Source: Stephania yunnanensis
Taxonomy: Eukaryota > Streptophyta > Magnoliopsida > Ranunculales > Menispermaceae
Assembly (NCBI GenBank): GCA_039657365.1
Contig: CM077589.1
Span: forward strand, 29,796,001 to 29,860,000
Reading direction: 5' to 3'
DNA: 64,000 bases
This document shows positions 1 through 9,912 of this stretch, one piece after another. Position numbers and translations under genes: made by a program. Positions within the stretch are counted from its first letter, which is position 1, and each line of letters starts with the position of its first letter. Below the pieces are notes generated by a model that ran no database searches, had not been told where the DNA came from, and saw only the letters and a list, made by a program, of their open reading frames with translations.

Positions 1-416
1 ATCCATTGAATGGAAAACGTGACTTAGAGTCACGTTTTCCAGTGACCAAAAAAAATTAATACGTGGCGGGTGATTTGGCACTTACGTGGCAACAGGTGTG
101 TTAGATGGGGAAATAGTTTGGTGGGTGTGTTGGGTTGATAATTTTTACTCCCAATCGTATTAATCACTTCTAATGAGTACCGGAAAATAAATTAAATAAG
201 GTATAAAAATTAGCAGCCAATATATAGAAACTAGTTATAAGCATATCCGATCATTGTTTGGTAGAAGTTTACAGAAGTTATCAATTAGGACATAACTGAA
301 TTAAGAAGTCAAAAACCAAAAGAAATAATATAATCATTTAAGACATGATAAAAAGAACAACTAACCTTGTACCTAAAAAAAAAAAGAATTAACCTTGTCG
401 CAATATTACCAAAAGA
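1..416. other. AT-rich intergenic DNA, no gene recognised
   Basis: I see no coding signal, RNA gene or complete transposon here. The only distinct structure is a short perfect hairpin near the left edge. The stretch ends where the tandemly duplicated segment begins. Confidence 0.5.
12..40. repeat. Perfect 12-bp inverted repeat (hairpin)
   Basis: Positions 12-23 (ggaaaacgtgac) are the exact reverse complement of 29-40, separated by the 5-nt loop ttaga. It may be a remnant of a foldback element. No gene abuts it, so a terminator role is not supported. Confidence 0.7.
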
Positions 417-450
417 AACCACATTATCACCATCAAGAGAGAGAAAATAA

Positions 451-843
451 ATAAAAGGATAAATAGCATAATATATCCTTACGTTTAATTAAGTTTCATA
501 CAAATTTATCTTAGCATTTTAATTCTTACAAATAGATCCTTTTGAAATAGTGTAAATTGTATGCTACCAATACATTTTAGTTGATTTATATTGGGATTAC
601 TTTTAACTGTGTTGTTGCAAATGAGTTTATTTTAACTTTTTAATGCAACCTAATCAAGATTGTTAGATAAATTAATAAAAAATCTAAAACATTAGGATGC
701 ATTTGTAAAAATTGAAGTGTTAGCATAAATTCAATTTGTAAGAAACTTAGAATGTTAGAATGTATATGTAAAAATTGAAATGTTAAGATAAATTTGTAAA
801 AAAACTTAAAACGTTAAGATGTGTTATGTTATTTGCATTAAAG
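451..843. mobile_element. MITE-like foldback element, copy A
   Basis: The ends at 458 (gataaatagcataatatatc) and 836 are imperfect inverted repeats: the right end read on the minus strand is gcaaataacataacacatct. The likely target duplications are ataaaag (451-457) and attaaag (837-843), 6 of 7 matching. The interior is noncoding, with degenerate ~65-bp internal repeats around 670-830. Superfamily is uncertain; a non-autonomous Mutator- or hAT-like element is possible. Confidence 0.55.
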
Positions 844-1209
844 AAAAAGAAACAAAACAATGCCACCAGCAAAAACAAAAAACTGAACTGAGAACCATTA
901 CTGAAATGACACTGGGAATTGTTGGACTTCAAATAATTCAGAGTTCAATACAAGAACAGAACCTACAAGTGAAAAACTTCAAATCTAGTTAGTTATTCAT
1001 TAAAATGACGGTCCAAGATCACCTAACTGGTATTTTGAAAGAATGTATCAAAATGCAGGGCCCTGCATGGTATGATTATAAACTAACTTAAAGACACGAA
1101 AATACAATCATCCCTAAATTAGAAACACTTGATATGCAAAGGTCGCTAAATAAATCCTAAATTTAAAATCTTGGGATGCATAATTTACGAGTGTTATTAA
1201 AGTTAAAGT

Positions 1210-1792
1210 CACCACAACAAAATATGTGCTTTTAATGACACAAACTTTATGATAATTTTATAAAACTGTCATAGAAATTGATTTATGATGACAGTTTTAG
1301 AAAACAAATATCATAAAAATAGTAATGAAATCATACATATAAGTATAATAATGGTTCTATTTGATGACATTTGAAACAATATTTAATGACAATTAAATTG
1401 TCATATCAAAGTATGAGTTAAAATAATGTGGAATACTTTTACTTTCACTTTACTCTCGCGAATTCAAGCAAAAAAAAACAAAAAAAACACTTTGCCCCTT
1501 AAGTTCAACTTGGCTCCGCTCGCTCTTTCTCTCTCGCTTCATTGCTCGTGCCCCCCCCCCCCCCCCCACCGATCCTCTCTTTCAAATGAGATCCCAAATT
1601 AAGGTTTTTGCTTTCTCTCACGCTCTTCCTCAAATTCCATCTCTCTTAATCTCTACATTCGACATTCTCCGCTTTCGATCTCCACATTCTTTCTCCCATT
1701 GTCGCTCTCCCACTATCCAAAGCTTTCGAATAAGGTATGTTTCTCTCAACTCCCGCGCTTGTTAGGGCTTTTGCCTTGATTTTTTTCTATGA
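1210..1792 (+). mobile_element. CACTA-type left end, copy A (truncated)
   Basis: Positions 1210-1222 read caccacaacaaaa and the matching site in copy B (3821-3833) reads tactacaacaaaa. Each differs by one base from the CACTACAACAAA-type terminus of En/Spm elements, at different positions. Downstream lie short direct and inverted aatgaca/tgtcat motifs, as in CACTA subterminal arrays, then a CT-rich leader-like tract ending in a possible splice donor (aaggtatgt) near 1735. No transposase or opposite end is visible. Confidence 0.5.
1551..1567. repeat. Poly(C) tract, 17 C
   Basis: An uninterrupted run of 17 C inside the CT-rich leader of copy A. The homologous site in copy B (near 4115-4125) has only a few C, so the run expanded after duplication or its length is an assembly artefact. 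Confidence 0.85.
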
Positions 1793-1833
1793 AGCCACAT
1801 TATCACCATCAAGAGAGAGAAAATATATAAAAG

Positions 1834-2202
1834 GGTAAATAACATAATATATCCTAACATTTTAAATTTTTTACAAATTTATCGTATGCTTTCAATTATT
1901 ACAAATACATCATTTTGAAATAGTGTAAATTGTATGCTACGAATACATATTATATGATTTATATTGGGATTAGTTTTAACCGTGTTGTTTCAAACGAGTT
2001 TATTTTAACTTTTTAATACAACTTAATTAACATTGTTAGATAAATATATAAAAAAACTAAAAATTAGGACGCATTTGTAAAAATTGAAATGTTAATTAGG
2101 AAAAATTTGTAAGAAACTTAAAACGTTAGAATGTATTTGTAAAAATTGAAACGTTAAGATAATTTGGTAAAAAATTAAAACATTAAGATGTATTATGTTA
2201 TT
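1834..2202. mobile_element. MITE-like element, copy B (right end split off)
   Basis: The left end reads ggtaaataacataatatatc, and the right part ends at tattatgttatt before the solo LTR. The last bases continue at about 3451-3458 beyond that insertion. The inverted termini match better here than in copy A, supporting a true foldback element of about 380 bp. Confidence 0.55.
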
Positions 2203-3450
2203 TGTTGGGGGCATGTGCCCTAGGTCAATCTATGAACATTGTTTATCTTATAATTTTAGTTAATAAAATAGAAGTTTTAGTTTACTGTTTTATTATAAGT
2301 GATTGCATGTTTACCTTATAATAAAATCCATGGGTATTTGTTGAAATATACTAAATGCCCATAGTCGATCATTATACTGGAAACTATAATGAATTAAGAC
2401 TAATGTGAATCTTGATTGATGGTCATGTGATTATCATGCGTATAGGGATACGAATCGAGATCATGAGTACTTGTTAGAGAACAAGGTACTGGACTAAAAC
2501 GCTATGAGAACACCACATGGATTAAGTCACAGGTGTTGCTCATGAAAGGTATATCATTTTGCCCCTCGACTTGAGATTACCATACTCTTCAATATTAGGA
2601 GCATGATAATTTGACAAAATCAATTGTTTTCTTTAACCGAACAATTATAACGATTGTGATTGATTACCATGTGAATAATATGTGAAGGTGTGTAATTAAG
2701 ATATAATTTGTCACTCTCATATAGAGAGAGATATCAATGGATTCATCGATATGATAGACTGATAAGGGCCAAGTCCATGTAAATTGATATGATAAATGTC
2801 ACTTGGATGTTTTAATTTTACTTAAAGATCGATATTAGTATGACTGAACATTCAGGATGACTTTCCATGCCTTATGTTTAATCAAAGGGATATCGCACGA
2901 TAAAATGACATCATATATGTTATTCATTAGGTTGTATCGATTTTGGTATTTATGCTACTTGACTAGTCATAATGCCTTGCTATAGATCGCTTTTGAATTG
3001 TGTACCAAAATAATTTTGGTGCAATGCCAACGTCGCATGAACCTATTGGGTCGCACATAAAGAATGGCTTTGCCCAATTTTAATTGGTACAAAGTAATGA
3101 ATTTAAGCGAGGGCTTATTTACACATATAAATAAATGTTGAAACCTTAAAACATGTATTAGATTTTTGTTTTTGCTATTTTCGAGTTCTCTTAATTTTGG
3201 GAGAGAAAGAAAAATGCTTTCAGTCTTTTTTGGGGCTAGCACTCAAAATTGTGGTCACCATTCGTGTTTGGGTTTTTATAAAGGACGCGCACTTGAACGA
3301 CTTGGAAATCAAATAATCAGAGAAGGAAATCACGGTTTAAGTTATGGTTTACTTTTGTAGATTTAGTTTAATGAAACTTATTTTCGATCCTGTTGGGATT
3401 TCTCAAAACTGTTTTGAATCTTCTGCTGCGATGAACCCCAAAACCAAACA
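2203..3450 (+). mobile_element. Solo LTR (1248 bp), Copia-type by appearance
   Basis: It starts tgttgggggcatgtgcccta and ends ccccaaaaccaaaca, giving the TG...CA boundaries of an LTR. The flanking 5-mers are ttatt (2198-2202) and ttgtt (3451-3455), 4 of 5 matching. Copy A of the host repeat reads straight through the site (ttatttgcattaaag), so both boundaries are fixed by an empty site. A TATA-like tataaata lies at about 3124-3131 and would suit a plus-strand promoter. No internal retroelement sequence remains, as expected from LTR-LTR recombination. The small reading frames inside are not genes. Confidence 0.8.
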
Positions 3451-3458
3451 TTGTTTGC

Positions 3459-4177
3459 CTAAAAGAAAAAAGAAACAAAAAATGCAACTACTAATTACAA
3501 AAAATTGAACTAAGAACCAGAACTGAAATGACATTGGGAATTGTTGGACTTCAAATAAATCAGAGTTCAATACAAGAATAGAACCTTAAATTGAAAAACT
3601 GCCAATCTAGTTAGTTATTCATTAAAATAATTGTCCAAGATCACCTAACCGGTATCTTGAAAGAATGTATCAAAATGTAGGGCCTTGCATGGTATGATTA
3701 TAAACCAACCTAAAGTCGCAAAAATACAAGCATCTCTAAATTAGAAATGCTTGATATGCAAAAGTCGCTAAACTTAAAATCTCGGGACACATAATTTACA
3801 AGTGTCATCGAAGTTAAAGTTACTACAACAAAATGTACTTTTAATGACACAAACTTTTGGACAATGTTAGAAAAAATATCATAGAAAGAGTAATGAAATC
3901 ATTTAAGTATAATGGTTTTATTTGATGAAATTTGAAATAATATTTAATGACAATTTTAAGTTGTCATATCAAAGTATGAGTTAAAATAATGTGAAACACT
4001 TTTACTCTCATTTTACTCTCATGAATTCAAGCAAAAAAAAAAAAAAAAAACACTTTTCCGTTTATGTTCAACTTGGCTCTGATCGCTATCTCTTTCTCAT
4101 GCTCCGTTGCTCGTGCCACTCCCACTAATCCTCTATTTCAAACAAGATCGCAAATTATGGTTTTCACTTTCTCTCAC
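3459..4177. other. Copy B spacer and CACTA-type end, no gene
   Basis: Continuation of copy B after the solo LTR. It holds the CACTA-type terminus tactacaacaaaa at 3821, subterminal aatgaca motifs, an A-tract near 4031-4048 and part of the CT-rich leader. It stops at ctcac, which becomes the Copia target duplication. The rest of this leader continues at 9383. Confidence 0.6.
4173..4177. repeat. Left target-site duplication of the Copia element
   Basis: ctcac here pairs with ctcat at 9378-9382. The empty-site homologue in copy A reads tttctctcacgctc. Confidence 0.75.
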
Positions 4178-4505
4178 TGAACAAATTCAAAAACATCAAC
4201 AGCAGATCAATGATCAACAAAGATCATTGATCAATGTAATAGTGCTCATTGAACACGATGAAACAATGAAATGCAATATGTTCTTATTACCTCATTCTGT
4301 ACATTACATTGTATTGCTTATATACAAAACTCACATGGTGTACATTGTACCCCCTTGTTACAACTGCCTAGAACAAACTAACATGAACCTGTAGTACATT
4401 ACACTAAAGTACATGATTCAATACATACTCATCAATTAACATAAACAAATTACATAAACAACAGCAATATTTCCAGACACAAAATACTTTCTGTATAATT
4501 CTACA
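4178..4505 (-). repeat. Copia 3' LTR (left copy)
   Basis: Bounded by tgaacaaattc and aattctaca (TG...CA). It is nearly identical to the right LTR for about 260 bp and then differs in a tight cluster at 4470-4496. It contains an 11-bp inverted repeat at 4205-4232. Confidence 0.92.
4205..4232. repeat. 11-bp inverted repeat in the Copia LTR
   Basis: gatcaatgatc (4205-4215), loop aacaaa, gatcattgatc (4222-4232). The same structure is kept in the other LTR at about 9081-9108. In element orientation it lies near the LTR 3' end, so it could form an RNA hairpin near the transcript end. Confidence 0.8.
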
Positions 4506-4517
4506 TCCCCCCCTCAA
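4506..4517 (-). promoter_or_regulatory. Copia polypurine tract
   Basis: Read on the minus strand it is ttgaggggggga, directly abutting the 3' LTR. This is the expected plus-strand priming site for reverse transcription. Confidence 0.85.
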
Positions 4518-4519
4518 GA

Positions 4520-5076
4520 TGGAAGTCTATGCCAATCACATAGACCCATCTTGGACAATAAATCAGAAAACAAAGGAGCTGATAAAGATTTTGTAAATAG
4601 GTCAGCCAATTGTAACCGAGTAGAAATGTCTTGAGGAAGAACAAATCCACACTTAAACGATGTCTAACCAAGTGACAATCAATTTCCAAATGCTTAGTAC
4701 GTTTATGAAAAACAGGATTAGCAGATAGATGTATTGCAGCTTGATTATCACACCAAAGAGGTATTGGAAGTGAAGTAGGAATATGTAAATCCTTAAGGAT
4801 ATATGAAATCCACAATAGCTCATAAACTGTGGAAGAGAAACTGCGATATTCAGCTTCAGCAGAGGACTTGGACACAGTAGCTTGTTTCTTAGTTTTCCAA
4901 GAAACCAAAAAGGATCCCATGAACACACAATAGCCAGTGATAGATTTCCTTGAAATAGGACAAGTAGCCCAATCTGAATCACAATAAGCAACCACAGAGA
5001 GATCTTGCTGGATAGGGAAGAACAAACCCTGGGAAGGAGTACCCTTAAGGTATCTTAAAACATGAAGAGCACCAGA
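4520..5076 (-). pseudogene. Copia RNase H domain (3' end of pol, broken)
   Basis: This is the last pol domain, which would degrade the RNA strand of the RNA-DNA hybrid during reverse transcription. The minus-strand translation shows the Copia RNase H signature: an acidic motif CDSDWATCP, then KSITGYCVFMG, then SKSSAEAEYRS, and further on the HKRTKHLEIDCHLVR block. It belongs in the same frame as the RT upstream but is cut off by an in-frame TAG at 5077-5079. A one-base frameshift near 4650 scrambles the C-terminal ~50 residues. Both lesions look like simple point or indel decay, and I see no signal for programmed recoding. Confidence 0.85.
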
Positions 5077-7549
5077 CTAATGTTGCTCTGTAGGGGCTTG
5101 AACATACTGACTTAATTGTTGTGTGGCATAAGTAATATCAGGACGAGTGAATCCCAGGTAAAGAAGACGACCAATGAGTCTTCTATATCTATCAACTTCA
5201 ATTAACAAAGGTGAATCAGGATCTGTAAACTTGCAGTCACGAGGGAGTGGAGTAGCAGCTGGTTTAGCCATGAGAAGACCAACATCAGTAAGTAGATCAA
5301 GAACATACTTGCGTTGATGAACATAAAGACCTGAAGAAGATCCAACCAATTCCAAACCCAGGAAATAACGAGCTTGACCAAGATCCTTAATGGTAAACAA
5401 TGTATGTAAAAAGGTCTTGACTCGATCAATTAATTCAAGTGAAGTACCAGTAAGAAGAACATCATCAACATAAACCAACAACACCAAAAATTGACCAGCA
5501 TTGTTGTAAGTAAACAAGTAGGGATCATGAGCAGATTGATTAAAACCAAAAGATTGAAGTTTGGTTGTAAGCTCATGATTCCACTGTCGAGAGGCTTGCT
5601 TCAAACCATATAGAGATCTATGAAGTTTGCAGACTTGATTAGGTGAAACCAAATTATAACCATCAGGTGGATTCATGTACACATCTTCATCTATATAGCC
5701 ATGTAAGAAGGCATTGTTAACATCCAATTGATGTAAGGGCCAATCTCGAGCATCTGCTAAAGATAATACAATTCTAACAGTGACATTCTTGGCAACTGGA
5801 GAGAAGGAATCAGTATAATCAACACCTTCAATTTGGTTAAAACCTTTTGCAACCAAACGAGCCTTACACCTATCCAAGGAACCATCAGGATGAAGTTTAA
5901 CCTTGTAGATCCACTTAGAACCAATGGCTTTCTTACCAGGTGGTAGAGTAGTAAGACTCCAAGTTCCATTAGTTTCCAAAGCCTGTAACTCTTTATCCAT
6001 TGCTTCAATCCAAACAGGATCATGTTGAGCTTGAATATAACTGGTAGGCTCATTTATATTTGAAACAGCAGCTAGGAAGCATTTGTAGCTAGCAGTCATG
6101 TTTGGAGAATGTATAAAAGGAAATGTAGGAGGGTTACCAGTAGATAGAGGAATTGGTGTATAAGGCAAAACAGATGTCTCTACATTGTTTAGAACAAAAT
6201 CATTCAGCCAAAGAGGCTTATGAACTGCACGAGTACTTTTCCTAGTAACAACAGCATTAGGAGGCAGGATATCTTCATGTAAATCATCATTAGTATGAGG
6301 TACTAATGCATCAGTAGGAGGTACAGAGGAGACAGCTTCAGGGACATCAAAACATGCTTCATTAATAGGTAAATCTTGAGAAGGAGGTACAATAGCTGAT
6401 GTAGGAGCATTAGGAGCTGGAATGTCTCTCCAATAATCAGAATTATCTCCATAAGGAATAGGCACAGGACACCTTGAACTTGCAGAATCTTTATGAAAAG
6501 GAAACTGTTTTTCAAAGAAAATCACATCTCTCGAAACAAAACATGTATGTGTCGCCATGTTATACAGTCTATAAGCCTTTTGTCCTGGAGAATAACCAAT
6601 GAAGATACATTTAATAGCTCGTGAATCCAACTTAGATTTGCTTGGTGAAACATTTGTAGCAAAGCACAAACAACCAAAAGTCTTTAAAGAAGAATAATTT
6701 GGTATTCTTCCAAATAAAAGACAATAAGGAGACTTCCACTTCAGTAACTGAGTAGGTAATCTGTTGATGATGTATGTGGCAGTAAGAACAGCATCTCCCA
6801 AGAATTTTGTGGACAAATTAGACTGAAAAATCAAGGCTCTTGTAACTTGCAGTAAATGTCTATGTTTCCTTTCAACAACACCATTTTGCTGAGGTGTATA
6901 TGGTGTTGATCTTTGATGAACAATAACCAAACCAGAGAACAAAGCATGACAATCTTTATTACAAAACTCAGTTCCATTATCAGTCCTAATGGTTTGAACT
7001 GAGACCTTGAAATGAGTTTGAATGAAAACTAGAAACCTGTTTGATGATGTTGCTGTCAAGGACTTATGTTTCATCAAAAATGTCCATGTGAATCGACTAA
7101 AATCATCCACAATAGTCAAAAAATAATGAGCTCCTTGAATGGAAGACTGCTTATATGGTCCCCATATATCTATATGCAACAAATGAAAAGGACTAGATGT
7201 TTGAATAGAACTCACTGGAAAAACCAATCTGCATTGTTTGGACATCTGACAAACATCACAAGGTTCAGTATGTTTTACACTTGAATGACTGTTAAGTAAC
7301 ATATCAATTTGTCTTGTTACATGAACAGAAGGATGCCCCAATCGACAATACCATGAAAAATTATCAGTAGCATTATTACAGTAGGCTAATGATAATTCTG
7401 AAGGTGATACAAATGAAGCAATGACATCCTTATGAAAGGAACTTGAATCCAGTATGTATAGTCCTCCAACCATCCTTCCCACAGCTAGAACTCGAGAACT
7501 CTCAATGTTCTGTATACCACAAAACGATGGATAAAACTCAATTGTCAGT
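5077..7549 (-). pseudogene. Copia integrase and reverse transcriptase (pol)
   Basis: Main pol segment, about 800 residues open. Numbered from the Met at 7482, it begins with a GAG-pre-integrase zinc-binding region (LGHPS near residue 50, CDVC near 75-78). An integrase core with a D,D35E triad follows: Asp105 in LLHID, Asp168 in RTDNG and Glu204 in GVVERK. After the integrase tail comes the RVT_2 reverse transcriptase, with KARLVAKGF, the catalytic YVDD box and a Copia LYLGFTRPDI motif close to the end. Coding similarity extends upstream of the Met to about 7549, where a one-base slip in a T/A run separates it from the protease segment. It stops at TAG (5077-5079) before RNase H. The host-derived product would have copied and inserted the element in the nucleus. 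Confidence 0.93.
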
Positions 7550-8038
7550 TTAAAAAGATGAGAGTAACTTACTAACTGACAAAAGATTATACTTGAATGA
7601 GTTTATATGTAAACAAGAAGAAAGAACTAAGTCCGAACTCAGCTTCACATCTCCAATGCAATTCACTTCTTTAGTATGTCCATCAGGTAAACAAACCATA
7701 ACAGGCTTAGGTAAGACAGTGACATTAGCAAGTAAATCATAGCTAGTGCACATATGATTTGTTGCTCCACTATCCACAATCCAAGCATCTGAATTAAAAG
7801 AAGAACAAGAACTGGAAAATCTTTTATATGAGCTACCTGTAAAATCAGATACAGCTGAATTCACATGAGTAGAAGCTCCTGCCTCTGAAACAGACTTTCC
7901 TTTCATAAAATTCTCAATTCCCTGCTGTATCATTGCTGCTATATTAGACTGAAAATCTTCAAACTGAGATGATCCTGCATCTTGTATGTCCAGAGGTGAT
8001 TCCATCAAATTCACAAAAGACTTTGAATTATTGGACAT
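7550..8038 (-). pseudogene. Copia protease segment (end of gag plus aspartic protease)
   Basis: 162 open residues that continue the gag-pol polyprotein after a frameshift in the zinc knuckle. The protease active site is WIVDSGATNHMC, with Asp89-Ser90-Gly91 in place of the common DTG, which is usual for plant Copia elements. The segment ends in LLSVSKLLS, the conserved block just upstream of the GAG-pre-integrase region, so the frame break at about 7550 is an indel rather than a domain boundary. The protease would cut the gag-pol precursor inside virus-like particles. Confidence 0.9.
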
Positions 8039-8048
8039 CTGCTTCTTG

Positions 8049-8987
8049 TCAAGGTCTTTTTTGTACCAATCTGGAAATCCATGAAGTTTGAAACAAGTTT
8101 CTTTTGTGCCTTTTTATCTTACAATGATCACAAAACAGATCATCTTTATTGACAAACTTCCTTTGATTTCCTTTTCCAGCAAACCTATGAACATTTGCTA
8201 AACCAGACGAACCTGAATTTATCTTAGTAGTTTTCATCATCATGGTTGTATCTATCAAAGAATAGCTAACATGTACCTCCTTTTGTTTTTCAACTCTAAG
8301 AACCATAGAGTAGGCTTTGTTTATACTTGGTAATGGATCCATTACCAATATTTGATTACGAATATGATCATACATATCATTCAATCCCATCAAAAACTGC
8401 ATCAGCCTATCATTAGACTCCAGAACAGCCATTGCGGCTGATGCTCCACATTCACACACAAGTAAAGGAGCTAAACAACTCAGTTCATCCCAAAGTTTCT
8501 TAAGTTTGGTATAGTACTGTGAAAGTGACAGATCTCCTTGACTTATAGAAGCAATATCTCGTTTCAATTGGTACAAGAGAGGACCATTACATTCTCCAAA
8601 CCTTTCTTTTAATTCATTCCATAGATCAAAAGAAGAGGTTGTATAAAGGAAAGCTTCAACAATATCCTTTGAAATAGAATTCAAGATCCAAGAAGTGACC
8701 ATATAATCCACCTTTATCCATCGATCAAGATTAGGATCAGTAGATTCTGGTTTTAAACATCTACCATCAATGAAACCAATCTTTGTTTTTGCACCCAATG
8801 CAATCATCATAGCTCGACTCCAAGACAGGTAATTTGAACCAGTAAGAGAATTAGAGACAAGTACCATACCAGGATGATCAGATCCTTGAAGAAGTAAAGG
8901 ATTCTCAGCTCCAAGATCACCTATTTCAGGAGCTCTCCCTGCTCCATTTCGAATTGAAGAACTTACAGAACCATGAACAAATGCCAT
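8049..8987 (-). pseudogene. Copia gag (capsid and nucleocapsid)
   Basis: 312 open residues starting at ATG 8987, about 55 bp downstream of the primer binding site; I chose this start because it is the first ATG in the gag frame. The N-terminal half has the plant Copia gag signature (LTGSNYLSWSRAMM, then FLYTTSSFDLWNELKERF). The C-terminus holds a CCHC zinc knuckle beginning CDHC with the His in place, but a one-base indel near 8097 shifts the frame before the last Cys. In the alternative frame the knuckle and the linker to the protease continue. The product would form the virus-like particle and bind the genomic RNA. Confidence 0.92.
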
Positions 8988-9040
8988 GTTCAGACCGTCA
9001 ATTCAATCAAAAAACAACACAAATCAAGAACTGTAGAACC

Positions 9041-9053
9041 TGCTCTGATACCA
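9041..9053 (-). promoter_or_regulatory. Copia primer binding site, initiator tRNA-Met type
   Basis: Minus-strand sequence tggtatcagagca, directly abutting the 5' LTR with no spacer. It matches the standard plant Copia primer binding site complementary to the 3' end of initiator tRNA-Met. Confidence 0.93.
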
Positions 9054-9377
9054 TGAACAAATTCAAAAACATCAACAGCAGATCAATGATCAACAAAGAT
9101 CATTGATCAATGTAACAGTGCTCATTGAACACGATGAAACAATGAAATGCAATCTGTTCTTATTACCTCATTCTGTACATTACATTGTATTGCTTATATA
9201 CAAAACTCACATGGTGTACATTGTACCCCCTTGTTACAACTGCCTAGAACAAACTAACATGAACCTGTAGTACATTACACTAAAGTACATGATTCAATAC
9301 ATACTCATCAATTAACATAAACAACTACATAAACAGCAATAGCTCTGTACATAGCAACAACTCTGTACAATTCTACA
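9054..9377 (-). repeat. Copia 5' LTR (right copy)
   Basis: TG...CA-bounded partner of the left LTR, 324 bp against 328 bp. On the minus strand a TATA-like gtatataagc lies at about 9192-9201, a plausible promoter for the element. It differs from the left LTR by only a couple of bases over the first 260 bp but carries a different 27-bp block at 9342-9368. Confidence 0.92.
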
Positions 9378-9382
9378 CTCAT

Positions 9383-9912
9383 GCTCCTCCTCAAACTTCT
9401 TCTATCTCAATCTCTACATTCAATATTCTTTACTTTTGATCTCAACATTCTCTTTCCCATTGTCTCTCTCGCACTATCCAAAGCTTTCGAATAAGGTAGG
9501 TTTCACTCGACTCTTGCGTTTGTTTAGGTTTCTGCAATTCTGGTCACAATAAAGCTCACCGTGAAGACATTGAAGCTCGATCCATCGAGATCCTCTTATT
9601 TATAGTTCGTGACATAAGTTTTATCAAATCTCTATTTTTCAGATCTTTGATTCACTTTTATCAGTTAGATTGTTCATTCAAGGTTGGGTTTCGATATGGA
9701 TTTGGTGGATTTCCTCAATTTTGAGAGTTCGTGATCGTTAATTTCTCACACTTTGTTAGATTGTTCATGGAGACATGAAACTGCTATTTTTCGAACACAG
9801 ACTATAAAAAAATTGTGGTTCTCAGTTCCTGAACTTAGAAGGTGGAGATTGATCTCTTGCTTTGTAGTTTGTAGTGACTGGTCCCTTTCTATGGTTTATA
9901 CTTATGTTTCTT
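9383..9912. other. End of copy B leader and unique spacer, no gene
   Basis: The first ~150 bp are the remainder of the CT-rich leader of the duplicated segment. The rest (ctgcaattctggtcac onward) has no counterpart in copy A. It looks like untranslated or intron sequence of a CACTA-type element, without a usable reading frame. Confidence 0.45.

Larger units (their letters stand above)
417..1792. repeat. Tandem duplication, copy A (uninterrupted)
   Basis: A ~1.4 kb segment starting with ccacattatcaccatcaaga is followed directly by a diverged second copy starting near 1795. Copy A contains in order a MITE-like element, a spacer, a CACTA-type end, a CT-rich tract with 17 consecutive C, and the landmark ctttcgaataaggta. 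Each landmark recurs in the same order in copy B, where two retroelement insertions separate them. Copy A also has about 50 bp near 1250-1300 that copy B lacks. Confidence 0.85.
4178..9377 (-). mobile_element. Near-complete Ty1/Copia retrotransposon, minus strand
   Basis: A 5.2 kb element with two LTRs (4178-4505 and 9054-9377), an initiator-methionine-type primer binding site, a polypurine tract and the Copia order gag-protease-integrase-RT-RNase H, all read leftward. The target duplications are ctcac (4173-4177) and ctcat (9378-9382), 4 of 5 matching, and copy A at 1605 shows the empty site. The single polyprotein frame is broken by about three one-base frameshifts (near 8097, 7550 and 4650) and one nonsense codon (5077-5079), so it is recently dead rather than ancient. 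Domain order and motifs resemble the Tnt1/Tork group; the lineage is inferred. Confidence 0.93.
1793..9535. repeat. Tandem duplication, copy B (interrupted twice)
   Basis: Homology to copy A runs 1795-2202, resumes at 3451-4177, and resumes again at 9383 to about 9535, where ctttcgaataaggtagg matches copy A near 1725. The interruptions are exactly the solo LTR at 2203-3450 and the Copia element at 4178-9377. Both insertions therefore postdate the duplication. Confidence 0.85.

Noticed and set aside
2967..3360. Small ORFs on both strands
   Set aside because: They lie inside the solo LTR, overlap each other and have no recognisable domain.
7540..8100. Programmed frameshifting between Copia gag, protease and integrase
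   Set aside because: Plant Copia elements normally use one uninterrupted frame. The shifts lie inside conserved motifs (zinc knuckle and the SVSKLLS block) rather than at a gene boundary, so they are decay.
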